Shown here piece after piece: positions 23,901-38,900 of a stretch of 64,000 nt of DNA (position 1 is its first letter; every line of letters starts with the position of its first letter). The notes beneath the pieces are model-generated. The model had not been told where the DNA came from. It ran no database searches and saw nothing but the letters and a program-made list of their open reading frames with translations. The stretch covers positions 28,556,001 to 28,620,000 of the forward strand of contig NC_080574.1 of assembly GCF_029962835.1 (NCBI RefSeq), given 5' to 3'. The position numbers were made by a program, and so were the translations under genes. The DNA is from Magnolia sinica (Eukaryota > Streptophyta > Magnoliopsida > Magnoliales > Magnoliaceae).

Positions 23901-26900
23901 AACCCTCTTGAACCCCATATTTTCTCCCCGCTACTTTTCTCTGCAAACTACCTCTTCCACCCCAAACCTCCAAACCAGCTTACCCAGTAGAGCTAAATTC
24001 ATCTCACCCAAAATCCGAAGACTGACACCCCCTAGTTCTCTAGGCCTACAAACTTCCTCTCACTTCATAAGATAAAATTTGTGCTTATCATTCGCCTCTT
24101 CCTATAAGAAATCCCGCCTAATTTTTTCTAACTTATCCAATACTAATTATGGACACTTAAATAATGACATGAAGTGGATCGATAAATTGAACATATCCAC
24201 CTTGATTAACGTTAGCCTTCCTCCCAAAGACAAGTATCTCTTCTTCCAACATGACAACTTCCTTTTAAATCTTTCTACTATTTTGTCCCAAATGTGCTTA
24301 GCCGGCTTTCCTATACATCATGGTAACCCAAGATATATGGTCAGAAAAGAGCCTTTCTCACACCCAAAGATCCTAGCAAAAATTCATACCTCTTCACTTG
24401 ATAAACCTACTCTCAATAGTTCACTTTTGTGGAACTTCCTAATTAGCAATCTTAAATAAGTCCTCGTTTTCGCTCTTATTTTACTAAAATTATAGTCCAT
24501 ACACTTTGTTTTAGTCCAGCTACTTTTATATCATTTATATTCTAAAGCACCCCTCATAAATCCAACTTTGTGTTTCTTTTAAGGGTTATGGAGGGGTGCT
24601 TTAGAATCTAAAGGATTTAAAATTAGTCAGACTAAAACAGAATATACGGAGTGCAATTTTTGTAACTGTTAGTGTTCGAATTATCTCTGATATTATCGAA
24701 ATATCTCCAATATTATCTTTATCTCTAGCTCAGCGATACCGATAACGCTGGTAGTATCAGAAATATCAGGTATTAGCAATATATCGCTAAGTATCGCTAA
24801 CGTATCAATATCGCTAATGTAATTGCCAATATTTTTAACTATGTAAATTCCAAGTGTCGCTTGTGCATCGATATCGCAAATATTTTTTACTATGTAAATT
24901 CTAGGTAATGCTTGTATAAAAAGTGTATCGACGACATTTCAATAATATCGCCAACGTATTGACATCATCAAAATTTTGTTTATTAGAAAAAAAAAAAATT
25001 TATTTCAAATTTTTTTTTATGGGCACATGGTTGTATGTAGTGGTCAATTTGTCATTGATAATATTAATAATATTTCGATATTATCGATATTGCAACAAGC
25101 GTGATATTGAGACCGTAATCTTTCGTTTCCTTCCCAATTGTTGATGATTTCTTGGTGAAATATCATGTGTTGTTGTTATTTTCCAATGTTGATGGATGGA
25201 AGGATGGAAGGATGGATGGTTAAATAGGCCGAATGGGATGGTTAGACTGATTTCTTTCAACAGCACATGCTTCTTCTTTTTTTTTTTTTGAAGGCAACTA
25301 AAGGGAATTCATTAAAAGCAAAAGAACAACAAGCAAAAGATAAGAGAAAAGAAAAGAAAGAAAGAAAGAGACAGAGCGGGATTGCTGAGGAAGCAAAAGC
25401 GCCCTAGCGACCTAAAAAGGCAAAATCAAAATTAATCAACTCCCAGTCCCTGACATTAATAGCCCATTCGATAACCATCTGCTTCGCCCTAGAACCCACA
25501 AGACGCAGAGGAGGATCTATTATTGAAGCATCTGTCATTTCTTTCAGTCCAGATGGCCCACCAGATCGCAAGAATGACCATGTGCCATACGATGGATTTG
25601 GACTTCTCGAGCTTGAGACCATGCCAAGAGACAAGAAGATCGGCAGCAAAGTCGGGAGCGCACCAAGAGACGGAAAATTTTTGAAGGAAATCTGTCCAAA
25701 GGGGGGTGAAAAAAGGGCAGTGAACCAGAAGGTGGTTGACAGATTCAGCCTCCCGCATACAACACAAGCAAATATTGACAATAGGCATGCCCCTTTTAGT
25801 CAAATTATCGATCATGAGAATTCTATTTCTGCCCACGAGCCATCCGAATCAAATGATCTTCGGAGGGGCCCTATATTTCCAAATGAAGGGATTGGCATTA
25901 CGATGAGTCTGCATATCAGGAATGATGGTAGCATACAGGGATTTGACGGAAAATAACCCTGATTTTTCCAACGTCCAGCGAATTGAGTCGGAATCATCAT
26001 GAAGAGGCACAGTGTTGGCAATGAGGGCATAAAGATTCGTCAGTTCGGCATAAATATTGACAACAGCACATGCTTTTAAGGCCTCATTAAATGGAAACTT
26101 GTTATATATACATTTTAACATCTCTTGAAGTTTCGCTGAAAATTCCACCATTTTCCCCATGTTTCCTCGGATAGGGACTCATTGAGATGGTTACATGATA
26201 AGTCCGGCAAGTTTTTTGTAAAATCTCTCAACCATTCGATCACTGGTGGATCAAATGTCAATGGGGCAAGTCACACAGCTCGTGTGAAGATATGGTACTC
26301 CGCCAAAGGTGGGCTGCTTGTGCTTAGTTAGTGGGAAGGACTAAAGTGCTCACGGTTGACAATTTGCGAAAGAGGAAAATGATTTTGCCGACTGTATGCC
26401 TTATATGCTATTAAGCTGAGGAATCGACAAATCATCTTTATATTCATTGTCTATTTGCATGAAAGATTTGGGAAGGTTTCTTTCTCAAGTTTGTTATTCA
26501 GTGGGTTTTGTTGGGTTCCCATCAAATCTCTCCTGCTGACATGGCACGATGGGGGCAAAGAAAAGAAAAGGAAGAAGATTTGGCGTCTATGCTTGCTAGA
26601 TGGGATCTAGTCGGCATTGTTGGAAGGAAACCATCACTGTTTCAGGAATAAGAAAAGAGATATTGTGGAGGTGTGTAACTTAGCTAAAGAACTTGTTGAG
26701 GAATGGGTTGTTGAATCTATGGAAGTGGTGTCACCTTAGCTTCCTGCTAACTAGGAAGATTTGTAATTAGCTTCTCTTGTTTTGTTTTGTTTTGTTTTTT
26801 TCTTGTAATTCTTTGGCTTCGGCCTTTTAGCAATAAAATCATGAATGTTTCAAAAAAAAAACAAAACAAAGAGGTACTAATTAAGATTGTTGACTAAGAA

Positions 26901-29900
26901 GTTTCCCAAAATGACCACATTCAATACCTTGGGTCAATAATTCATGAGAGTCGCAAGATTAAGAAGGATGTCGCCCATAGAATTCAAGCTAGGTGGAAGA
27001 AATGGAAATGCGTCTCTAGAGTTTTATGTCACCATCGTGTACCACTCAAACTGAAGGGGAAATTTTTTTATCATCATCATCATGCTTTATCGCAAGTCCC
27101 AACTAAATGGGGTCGGCTACATGAATCCTTTTCCACCATTCCACTATTAAGGGCCATACTTCAGTTATCAAGTCTTTTCTTACTACCTCAACCCACATGG
27201 GCCTTCCCCTTACCCTTTTAGAGCCTTCAACTTGTACCAACTCCTAACTGGCACACTTTTTGGTCTTCGTTGCACATGACCAAACCATCTAAGGCACAAA
27301 ATGAGGATATTGAGATGGAAGATTGGCAAGACGATGAGGGATAGAATTAGAAATGAATGCATTCAAGGGAATGTGTAGCGCCAATAGGTAATAAGAAGAG
27401 TAAGGAGACTTGGATGGTTTGGTCATGTGCAGAACTGTGCCAGTTAGGAATGAGTTGGTACAAGTTAAAGGCTCTAAAGGGGCAAGGGGGAGACCTAAAA
27501 GAAATCGGATTGCATACTGAGTTACTCAGTACGCTTTTATCATACCAAGTAAACTTTGTTGGGCCCATTGTGAATGTATGTGGTTTATCCACGCCGTCCA
27601 TCAATTTTTTTCAGCTCATTTTAGGGATTGAGCCCAAAATTTAAGCATATCCAAAGTTCAAGTGGACCACGCCACAGGAAACAGTGGAAATAATGACTTC
27701 CGCTGTTGAAACCTTACTAGGGCCCACAGTGATGTCTATTTGTCATCCAACCTTTTCATAAGATCACATAGACATGGATGAAGGGAAAACACAAATATTA
27801 GCTTGATCAAAAACTTTTGTGGCCCCCAAGAAATTTTCAATGGTAGACGTTCAATTCACACTATTTCCTATGGTGTGGTCCGCCTGAGCTTTGCGTATGC
27901 TTCATTTTTGGGAACAAGCTCTAAAATTATCTGGTAAAATGGATGGACAGAGTGGATAAAATGGATAAATCACAATGGACCCCCACAGAGTTTACTCAGT
28001 ACACAATCTGCTTCCAACCTAAAAGGGCGTGGATGGAGGTACTAAGAAAAGATATGATGACCTACGGTCTAACGAAAGGTATGGCCCTTGATAGAGTGGA
28101 ATTGCATATCAGGATTCATGTAGGTGACAATGACACCAATTAATTGGGATAAGGCTTAGATGATGATGATTACTTGAGTTTCTGTTTCCTACTTAAGATG
28201 AATGGTTATGTAGCCTTTTACATTTCTACTGGCAATCCATGATGAAACTTAATTTCCCCAAGCATAAAAGTTCAGATGATCTGAGAAAGAAAGAATCTGT
28301 GAAATCTTCCATGATTTCTATGTACACCAACTATTTGATATAGACTCCCTATCAGGGGAAGCTAAATGTTAGAAAGAACGCGAAATAGAACTATATACAA
28401 AATCCAACCAAACACAATCCATGTTTGCTAAACGGAACAAACATATAACACGGTGGTACAAAAGGGGAACTCTCAAATTCCCATAAAAGATAATATCAAT
28501 TGTAGGCAATGTTGTCAAAATCGTTATCGTATCGCAAATTGTATCATAAATCGTAAGATTTTTTCTGATTTTAAAAAATATACATATAAAAAAAAATGAA
28601 AAATATAAGTAAATAAGAAAAGATTAAAAACTCATTAATCATCCATTTCCCATTAAATAAAAAGGTAATACATATCATGATATTATCAATTGAGAAAATG
28701 TATATGGTATAAATTGTCTTTTTCCTTCGTTTTCTTTTGTTGTCTTCGGAAAAAAATTACCTTAAAAAAAATACAAGAATCCTTTAATAATTTTGTTCTT
28801 TTGTACCTTTCTCAAGTGTAGAATCACGTTAGAAAAAATGACATTCAATTCCATTGTGAATAGCATCTTGATTTATTTGTTTTGGGTTTTTGAATATCAA
28901 AATCCATAAATCTCCTCTCTCTCTCTCTTTCTCTCAAAAAAAAAAAAAAAAAAAGAGGATATATTTAATAGGGAGGCCTTTTTCATGTTTTATGAACAAA
29001 GGAGTACAAAGAAAGAAGAAAAAATTGAATAATAAATTATTATTTTTAAAGTAATTTTGGGTCCGTTTATGTAATCTATGATTATTGTATGATTCATACA
29101 ATTTGATACGATTATTGTACTATTCGTACGATTATTTGGGATTTGCGATTTAGGTGTATGATTCAAATCGTACACCCATACGAGACAAATTGAATCATTA
29201 GATTCACATCGTGAATCATACGATTTTGATCACACTGAATGTAAGACACATTCTTCAAGCATCAACCTAATCAACTAGAGGAAAAGTGCCGAAAACATCT
29301 TAAGATTCAATGAAGAATCAAGGAAATGAATAAAGAGAATTTTAAAATTCACTAGGCACAAAAGCTCGAAAAAGTAAAAATTTCATAATGTGATTTGCCA
29401 TTCCATGCAGACCAGTTGGCACAGTTTATCAACCAAAAAGAATAATTAAAAAGAGAAAAACCAATGGAAGAACTCACCCCATTACTCGAACAATATTCAT
29501 CAACAAGAACAACTTTTGCACTGCACATTTCCAGTAATGACTTCAACTGGGCCCCAAATTTATACTACACTGAAATAGTATAGATTAGAACAATAACCTG
29601 AGATTTCCAAGTCAGAAGAAGGAAGGAAAAATATATCACCAAATGTGATGACCCCAACACCAAGGTATGGCCAGCCAAACAGATTTCCCGAACTTCAGGT
29701 GCCGTGATTTTGATTGTCACTCCATCTAACCTCAGGTTTGGAACATACCTAGGAAAGTAGTGTTGATTTATCAGCTTCAAATTCTAACCATCACCAAAAA
29801 TTCGTTTCAAAAGTTTAGGTGCTGCAAAGAAATAATATAGAATCATCATCATCATCTAAGCCTTATCCCAACTAATTGGGGTCAGCTATGGGAAGGATAA

Positions 29901-32900
29901 AAACAGAAACTTACTGGCTCCAGCTCGGAAGTTCAGTCTGAATATTTTTGTCTGCAACAACCTGAAAATTAGTCTATCAGCTGAGTGGGCACCATGCATT
30001 CATAATATCCAAATTATGTGGAAAATATTAGAAGAGAACAAACTCATTTTTCCAATGAAAGATAGTCAAACTTGCATCATCTTGTGCAATGTGCTTGCTT
30101 GAAATCACGATATGATCTAGAGGTAATTTAGGTATATAGACACATACTAGTGAACATGGCATGTGCAATGCACATGGAAAGATCAGAGAGAAAGTGTGCG
30201 GGTACACGCAGACAGAGAAAAAGGGTATGGGCTAGACAACCCCATAATGGTTTCAATGGTGGGCGTCTCATCCCACTGTTTCTGGTGTTGTGGCCCACAT
30301 GAGTTTCAGATTTGCCTCATTTTTGTTTTCACATCCTAAGATGAGCCTTCACTATTGGTGGACAATAGTGGATCTCACAAAGCCATCACAATGGGCCCCA
30401 AATATCTTTCTGTTGCACGGACTCCCTAATGATTTGCATCCATGAGAGGACGTGGGCTCAACGCAACCAAGGTGTTCCGTATCCGTTACGATACGCTCGT
30501 AAAGGCTAACACGTATAGGTAACAACCATTACCGTTATGCGATACGGGGGTGAAATGAGGCAGTTGGTTTTTTGGGACCATATCGACTGTTACGGTGGTC
30601 GTAAAGGCCGTTACGAGGCATAACGAACGTTGCCCCCATAATGGTTTTATAAAATTTTAATTTTAATTTTTTTTTTAAAAAAAACCACTTTTTTTTATTT
30701 AAATCTCTCCTCATTTTTTTCACTTTTCTCATTCAAAAAACTCTCTTAGATCATTTTACAATATATTTCGACCACTCTTAACACATTTTTTAAGATTAAA
30801 ACCATAAATTGAAGTGATTTGAGCGAATAGAAGCTCTTAAAAAAAAAAAATTTGAAAAAGCAGTATTTTTGCATTTTTTATTTCTAGTTCTAACGCTTGA
30901 TTGTAATGTGCAAATATTAGATACATATAATCATGTTCGCAAATTCACTAGACAGCCCGATACAACACTCTCACCAAAGAGTTGACTGTTACACTATCAT
31001 AAACATGTTCAAAACAAAAAATGAAGGCGGCATTATCGAATCTTCCTCTCTATTTCATGTCTCTGTTTAAATGTCCTTCATCAATCTTGGCAACTTTAGA
31101 AAGACTTAGACGGGATTTTTTATGGCAAGGAAAGGAAGATAGGAAAAAATTTCATTTAGTTAGTTGGAAGGAAGTATGTAATCATATCGACCAAGGAGGG
31201 GCAGGTACAAGAGATCTCAAAACTATGAACCGGGCTCTCCTAGGTAAATGGACGTGGAGACTTGGTACAGAAAGCGGCTCTCTTTGGAACAAGTTAGTCA
31301 AAAGCAAATATGGTGCATCAGAAGGGGGATGGTGGACTAAGGACTCTTCTAACTACAAAACTTCGGCGTTATGGAAAGGAATTCTATCTATGAAAGAGGA
31401 AGTCCTTAAAGGTTCTCGGATTGCTGTTGGTAATGGTAATTGCACCCGTTTCTGGGAGGATATTTGGGTGGGAGAGGAGGCCCTGAGAGTTGCTTTCCCG
31501 CATATCTAAAGCATTGCCGCCAATAAGGTCATTTCAGGGGAGGGGTGTTACTCAGTTATGGGGGGAGTAGCGGTGTGGAACCTGTAGTGTAGACAAAATC
31601 TTCGAGATTGGGAGATCGAAGAATTCGTAGCGCTTCTGAGTCGAAACCAAAACAGCAAATTGGTTCATCTCAGCGATGATAGGCTTTTATGGTGATACAG
31701 TACTACAGGGATTTTCTCGCTTAAATCGTTATATAGTATCCTTTCCAATCATTTCCCGACAGTAGAAGACATGTGGCTTTCTCATGTTTGGAAATTTCAT
31801 TTTCCCCCTAAGATTGCAGCTTTCGGTTCGTTGGTGGGAAAAAAATAAGGTGCTCACGGTGGACAATTTGAGAAAAACGGGAATGTGCATTACTAACATA
31901 TGTGTGTGTTGTATGGCTGATGAAGAGACGGTGGATCACCTCTTTATTCACTGCCCATTTTCCTATCAGATTTGGACTCATGTCCTAGCTCAGTTCCACA
32001 TGTCCTGGGCTTCTCCAGGTTTGGTCCGCAGTATGCTTCAAGCTTGGTATGGCTCTAGGTGTGGTAAGAAAAGATCTATTATATGGAGAATCTCTCTATT
32101 GGCAATTTGGTGGACAGTGTGAGAAGAAAGAAATGGTAGATGCTTTAATGCAACCTCAAAGTCAGTCGAGGGTACTGTTCAAAGGGTGATCTATTTCATA
32201 GCGGAATGAAGCTCTTCCGTTGTAAAGTTCAATAGTTGTAATTTGTCTTTTTTGGGTTTTAGCTGATCCGCCTTCTCAGCGGATTAGCTTTCCCCTTCTT
32301 CTTCCTGTAATGTTTCTCCTTTTTTAACATACTTACCGTTACCTTTTAAAAAAAATAAAAAAAAATGAATACATATTTGGAATATTAACATTATTCTGGA
32401 TTTTCTAGATATTTTTTCATAATTTTTTGAACAAAGGAAAATTTTCAATTGTCATGGGGGTCATAACGGTTGTTACGCCACCATATCGACCGTTAGGGCC
32501 GATATCCATATCGATAATGGTGGTGACCGTTACGGCTACCGTTGCCGATACAAAATACCTTGAACGCAACGAGGAGAGAAGTGTGGATGAGTGAAAAGTG
32601 CAATAGCGAGCTACTCACATAAAAGAGTTAAAATGACAAAATACCCTTGTTTGAAGACAGACATCCAAATCCTCTTTTAAGATCTATATTTTGCCAATAC
32701 TCCAATGACTACTTCCTGTGAGCATTATCATCAACAACTACTTACTTTCTACATGGTAGAGATATATAGAGACATAAATACACATTTATATACACACACA
32801 TATAGATATAGGGAATGTGCCTTACGTGATGAATACATGACATCCAACCCATCCATTATGTGTTCCCTTGTGTTTGGCATGGGGTACAAAAATCAGGGCA

Positions 32901-35900
32901 ATCCAAGACTCAGGTGAGCCACACTAGAGGAAACAGTTGAGAGGGGACATGCACCACTGATTTGTGTTGGGCCCCACTGAGTTTAGGAATGACCTGATTT
33001 TGCAGCCTCCATGTGAGATGGATAGATCAGATAAATGGATTGGATGGCATATGCCCAACAAGGTGGGTCTCACATGCAAATCAATGGTGGTGTCCCCTCT
33101 CAATTGTTTCATGTGGTGTGGCCTACCTGAGTTTTGGATCAGACTGATTTCTAAGCTTAGGGACAAACATGGGGTGACGCATCTAATGGATGGGTTACAT
33201 GCCAAGCACTCACCCATTACCACCATAATCATGGCAGTCAAGTTACCATTGAATCATTTCCTGCACCAGCACACATACGTCATATGCATGCATGTACTAA
33301 GATTTTCTTTTCTTTTCCTTTCTTTTCTTTTTCTTTCTTGAATGGCAATGATAATCTCAGGTGTTAAGATGCATCGAAGGAAGAACAATTTAGAAGTTAG
33401 TCTGCCAAGAGCAAGGACTACCAGTGTTTAAATTATCGGCGATATTATCGAATTATCGCTGATAATTTCGGTATCGCTAGAGTTGTGACACCGAAACGCC
33501 CTTTTTTCATTTCTCTTCCTAATATCGCCGATTTTTTGGCGATTTTATCGATTTTTTGCGAAAAGTCTAGTTATCACTCAGTATTCGCAATATCGGCCGA
33601 TATATTGGCCGATAATGTTGGTATCGCAGTCCAACGATACGAAACACGTCGGAAGAAATATTCCGAAAAAATTGGAGAGAGAGAGAGAGAGAGAGAGAGA
33701 GGGAAATTTTCAATAGGGTGGATTTCCGCACCTGTAGAATAGATTACCCTAATTGGAAGCTGTATTTGGTGGGCCATTTGAATCGAAGCTCGCCATTCGT
33801 AGGTTACCGTAAAGAAAATCTCGATTCCCTTTTCTTCTTTCTTCTATTAGATTGTTAATGGAATTGATTTAGGAAGAAAATGAGAAAAAAAAAAATCCAG
33901 AGAAATCCGGAGATTTGGGGAAGAATCCAGGGTTTCAGGGTCTCTCAGATGAAAAATGGGTTCGGAGCCCTTTTTTATCGGGCGCGGATGTGTTACTAAC
34001 GGGTTGAGTAGCGAACTCGCTACTGAAGTGATGTCACCAAGTTCTGTGGGTCCCACCATGATGTATGTTTTGTATCCACACCGTCCATCCATTTTGAGAG
34101 ACCATTTTAAGTCATGAGCCAAAGAATGATTCAGATCCAAATCTCGAGTGGACCCCACCACAGAAAAAGTGGAGAGAGTGACGCTCACCATTAAAAATTT
34201 CTAATGGCCATAAAAGTTTTCAATGAAGCTGATATTTGTGTTTTACCTTATTTAATGTTTGTGTTAACTTATGAACAAATTAGATCTCAAATAAACATTA
34301 CGGTGGACCTTAGGAAGGTTTCAATGGTGGGTGTAACTCACTCCACTGTTTTCCGTGGTGGGGTCCATTATAGTTTTGGATCGGCCTAATTCTTATGATC
34401 ATGCCTTAAAATGTTCTCTCCAAATGGATGGACGGTGTAGATACAACACATACATCATGATAGGATCCACATAACTTGGTGACGTCACTTCAGTAGAGAG
34501 TCTCGCTACTCAACCTGTCATATAGCTAATCTGCGTCCTTTTTCATCGGGCACGGCTACATGAGGCACGTATGCATCTTTTCACACGTGTAGTGGGCCTC
34601 CAATCTGAACTGTTCATGTGATGTGGCATCCCATGAAACTCCCAGGAACCAAATTTTAACCTGATCTAAAACTCTGGTGGGCCATAGCAAAGAAAGATGC
34701 AAATCAAGGGAGAAAATTGTTTTCTTTTATAATGGCCCACTGAAGTCTTAGATGAAAGCAAAAGTTGAACCATAAAAGTTTCATGGAGTGCTGCATCACT
34801 TAGACCGTTCAGATTTTGAACTCACATCACATATGATGAGTTCTCAGAAAGTTCTCAGGTAACTCCGCCGCTGGGAAAATCTGCGTTGGCGCGGATCAGG
34901 AGCCTAGAGATGGATGGTCTGTCAGGGCTCTGTAAGGCCCACCATGATATATTTGTTTTATCTACACCGTCCATCCATTTTGATATGTTATTCTAGGGAA
35001 TGAGCCCAAAATGTAGCCAGATATGAGGCTCAAGTGGTCCACACCATAGGAAGTTGTGGTGAGAATGATATCCACCATTGAAGCTTTCCTGGAGCCCATC
35101 ATGATGTTTATTTTCCATCCAATTTGTTCATAAGGTCTAATAGACCTGGATGAAGGGAAAACATAAATATTAGCTTGCTCTAAAACTTATGTAGCCCCCG
35201 TAATTTTTTTAATGGTTGTCATTCAATAATCACTTTTTCATGTGGTGTGGTCCACCTAAGATTTGGATTCGTTTCATTTTTTGGCCCATACCATAAAATG
35301 ATTTGTCAAAATGAGTTAACGGTGTCGATACCAAATCATTTTAGCTTGTTATCCAAAAAATAAGTACATCCAATTATCAAGTGGACCATACCAAAGGAAA
35401 AAGTGGTGATTGACAATTAATGGGCCACGAAAGTTCTGGATCAATCATATATTTGTTTTTTTCTTTGAGTTCATTTACTTTTACGTGTTGTAATTAATGT
35501 ATGCCAGCTGCATTTGTAATATATAAACTCATTTTTGTTGCTATTAAAGTGATTTTTTATGGCATCGCATGCTTTTTGGGTCCCATTAAATGAAAACTTA
35601 TTATGTAATGTATTCTTTTCGCAATTTTTTATTCATAAATATGTAAATATGTGTATTTAGCCATGTCTTGAAGTTTCACTGAAAAATTCCATTATTTTCT
35701 CCAAGTTTCCCCCCTTTTCCCTGCATTTCCGGTTATCAGCGATAACGATATTATATCTTTATCTCTGGCCAGCGAAACTTGTAGCGATACCGACAACTCG
35801 AACACTGAGGACTACTACCATTATAGGGTCTATATCGGTCTGATCCTTCTAAATTAACTCATAAAAAAGTAGGCATTTTCAGTAGGTAAATCAAAGAAAG

Positions 35901-38900
35901 AAATGAAGGGAAGTCCATGATTAAAAAGATACCTTAACCCAATCACCACGGACAACAGGTTTTTGTACCAAAATGGCATTGATAAGGTCTTCTGTAACTG
36001 ATGTTGACTCGTCAGCAATCACATGGGTGCACTCTACATTCCAAGTGTGAGTGGCAGATCCGCCTATACAAAAATAGTAATCATCAGCTGGTTATATAGC
36101 TTAAACAAAACAATTAACTTACCAAATAGATATGGAAATTTGCCATAGGATGGATGAAAAAGAATAAGAATAAGAGAAGAAACGTTGATTTTTAGGCTTT
36201 TCTCCCTTTACAAGAGAACATTCTCCAAAACTCGGAATTTTTTTTCTTCCAATCTATATTCAACTCCCCCTTACAATGGGCTAACAAGTCTTTATATAGG
36301 ATTAACATACAAAAGATATATCTAAAGAGATCTTACAAATCACATCCTAAAGATCCTTCAACATACCAATCTCCTAATTTTATTTTATTTTAAGTCTAAA
36401 GAATCAAACTACAATCACACATGGGATCCATGTCCCCTTAAAAAACCTCAACATAATTCTTTGCGTCAGGGCAGTGAGTCCTGAAAATTAGTTTTTTGGG
36501 ACCCACAGCCTCGTCATGCACTACTTGTGATTGTACATGATTGAATTACTCTCCCCGGCTTGAAAAGAACTCATCCTCAAGTAGACTAGTTGATAGCCAA
36601 TGGCAATCCATCGGATCGATCCAACTTTATAACCTGTCTTATTTGGATTTGGCAGCAGTTGACACTGAAGCCATAAGTGTCGAATTGGCACTGCTTGCAT
36701 CAGGTATTGTAGGTCATGCCACCTCCTTTTCCATTTTCCTGCTTTCCACATTCTAAACATCTACCCCCACTTCTGCAGTAATGGATGTGTGTCTATCAGC
36801 AGATTGTCAATGCTATTTTGTCTTTATCACTCGTCTTCCGATCTGTGCACTTTCATCATTTTTAGCACAGACTAATGTGTCCATCTCAACTTTGACATAC
36901 ATTGTAGAATTCAACAGTTGTCTGCTGATCTACTCATCTCCTTCACCAACAAACTAGCAGTCTTTTATTGTCACCATATCTAATCCATCTGTTAGTCCAT
37001 TAATAGATTCATCTATCGACCCACCGGCAGACTGTCCAGTTGCCATCTTGGACTTTGGTGCTTTTGGCGAGCATGCCAACCATCATGACTTCAAAATTTT
37101 CTTCTAAAGAATCTCAGATTTGTTCATTGGAGTTCTCAGATCCTTCATAAAACCTGGCCATCTCAAGTTTTACATCGTAATTGCAGAAAAGATTCTCCAA
37201 TCAGCCATTACTTCTACCACGAGGATGATCAATCAGAAGAACCATTAGAGTTGCCAACATCCAATTCCAAGACAATGCTTTCCTTCTAGCACACAAGGAG
37301 GCACTCTTTGATGTTGTGTCAAGGTTTTCAAATTATCCAAATGACCAAGAATCTAATGGAGTATTCCTTCCAAACAATCTTGTCTCCTAGCTATTTCCTC
37401 GAAGACATTCCTCTCATTGCTCATCACTGACCTCACACAAGCCCAAGGATGAATTTGCTCTAGTACTAATTTGGATTGGTGGAAAGGTCATTTTCCACGT
37501 AACTACATTTCCTTCTCTCTTTTTTCTGTGTAAGAAAGGAATTTTCCCGTAGCAAAATTTTTCCTTAGTAACGGCGTATTTACTTTCTCACCTTCAACCT
37601 TAGGAAACAACATTTCACATACTTGTAGGAAAGAGGATTTCCAATGTGGCAATATACTATATGTGTGATATGTGCAACCATCCATCTCAGAGTGCCCACC
37701 TGTGCCAAATGTGCCATCGTCCATCTTCTAGCCCCCTACCTATGCCACAAGTGCCAATGTGTCCATGTGATACTATTCATCTTCAAGCACCCCATATGGA
37801 CCACCATCCATCTTCACTTTCCAGCACGGGCCGCATGTGCCACCATCTCAAGTGCCCCAAATTTGCCACATCCAGCATTCCAAACTTGCCACATCCAGTG
37901 TTCCAAATTTGCCACGTGTGCCCCCATCCATCTTCAAGTACCCCGCATTTGCCACATGTGCCGCCATCTATCTTCAAGCACCCCATATGTGCCACATGTA
38001 CCATTGTCCATCTTCAAGCACCCCACAAGCCACATCCCAAGTTCCACATGTGACAGAAGTGCCACTGTCCATCTTCAAGCATCCCACGTGTGACAATATG
38101 GCACATTCCACCAAATACAAGTAAATTTCCAGGAAAGTTTTAGTTTGGCAAGCAATATGCTTGAAAAGGGGCCTCAATTTTGATGGAAAGTTCTACTGAA
38201 AACAAAGGAAACTTCTTTTTATTTCCACAAGTTTCATTCCCTTTCTTTTCCCTTGGAAACGGCCCACGGGGGAGGTCTCGTGTTCGAGACTCCTCACCGG
38301 GGGTGATTAATGCGCATTTCACATCGGGCTCGAGTGGGGTAGCCCGTGGGATGCGGGGACACACTCGGGGTGGGCGGCCCATGTGATTTGGGGCCCACGA
38401 AGGGGGTTCGGCCGAGGTCCTAACCCATGCGATGTGGGGCCTGGGCTATGAGATAAAGGGATTAATTCGTCATACTCTAACAGTTCGAGCTTTTAGAGCA
38501 AGTGGTTAATTGTCCTGCATCAAATTGGTATCAGAGTAAGAGGTCTCGTGTTCGAGACTCCTCACTGGGGGTGATTAATGCAGGGGCATTTTCACACCGG
38601 GCTCAAGTGAGGTCGCTTGTGGGATGCAGGGGCACACTCGGGGTGGGTGCGGCCCACGGAGGAGGTCTCGTGTTCGAGACTCCTCACCGGGGGTGATTAA
38701 TGCGCATTTCACATCGGGCTCGAGTGGGGTAGCCCGTGGGATGCGGGGACACACTCGGGGTGGGCGGCCCATGTGATTTGGAGCCCACAAAGGGGGTTCG
38801 GCCGAGGTCCTAACCCATGCAATGTGAGGCCTAAGCTATGAGATAAAGGGATTAATTCGCCTTATTCTAACAGTTCGAGCTTTTAGAGCAAGTGGTTAAT

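Noticed and set aside
33967..34556. A 20-bp direct repeat ('atcgggcgcgg' and 'atcgggcacgg') around the MITE at 34001
   Set aside because: Several mismatches and not at the element edges; not good enough to add to the long-duplication set.
37640..38100. Possible CRISPR-like array
   Set aside because: Units are contiguous and degenerate without unique spacers, and the genome is a plant nuclear one.
37644..38124. Overlapping ORFs of 95-149 codons
   Set aside because: Produced by the minisatellite, whose C-rich units lack stops in all frames; no protein family.
38521..38560. tRNA-like SINE in the TRIM
   Set aside because: 'gttcgagactcc' looks like a B box, but the paired LTRs, PBS and PPT explain the sequence as a TRIM.
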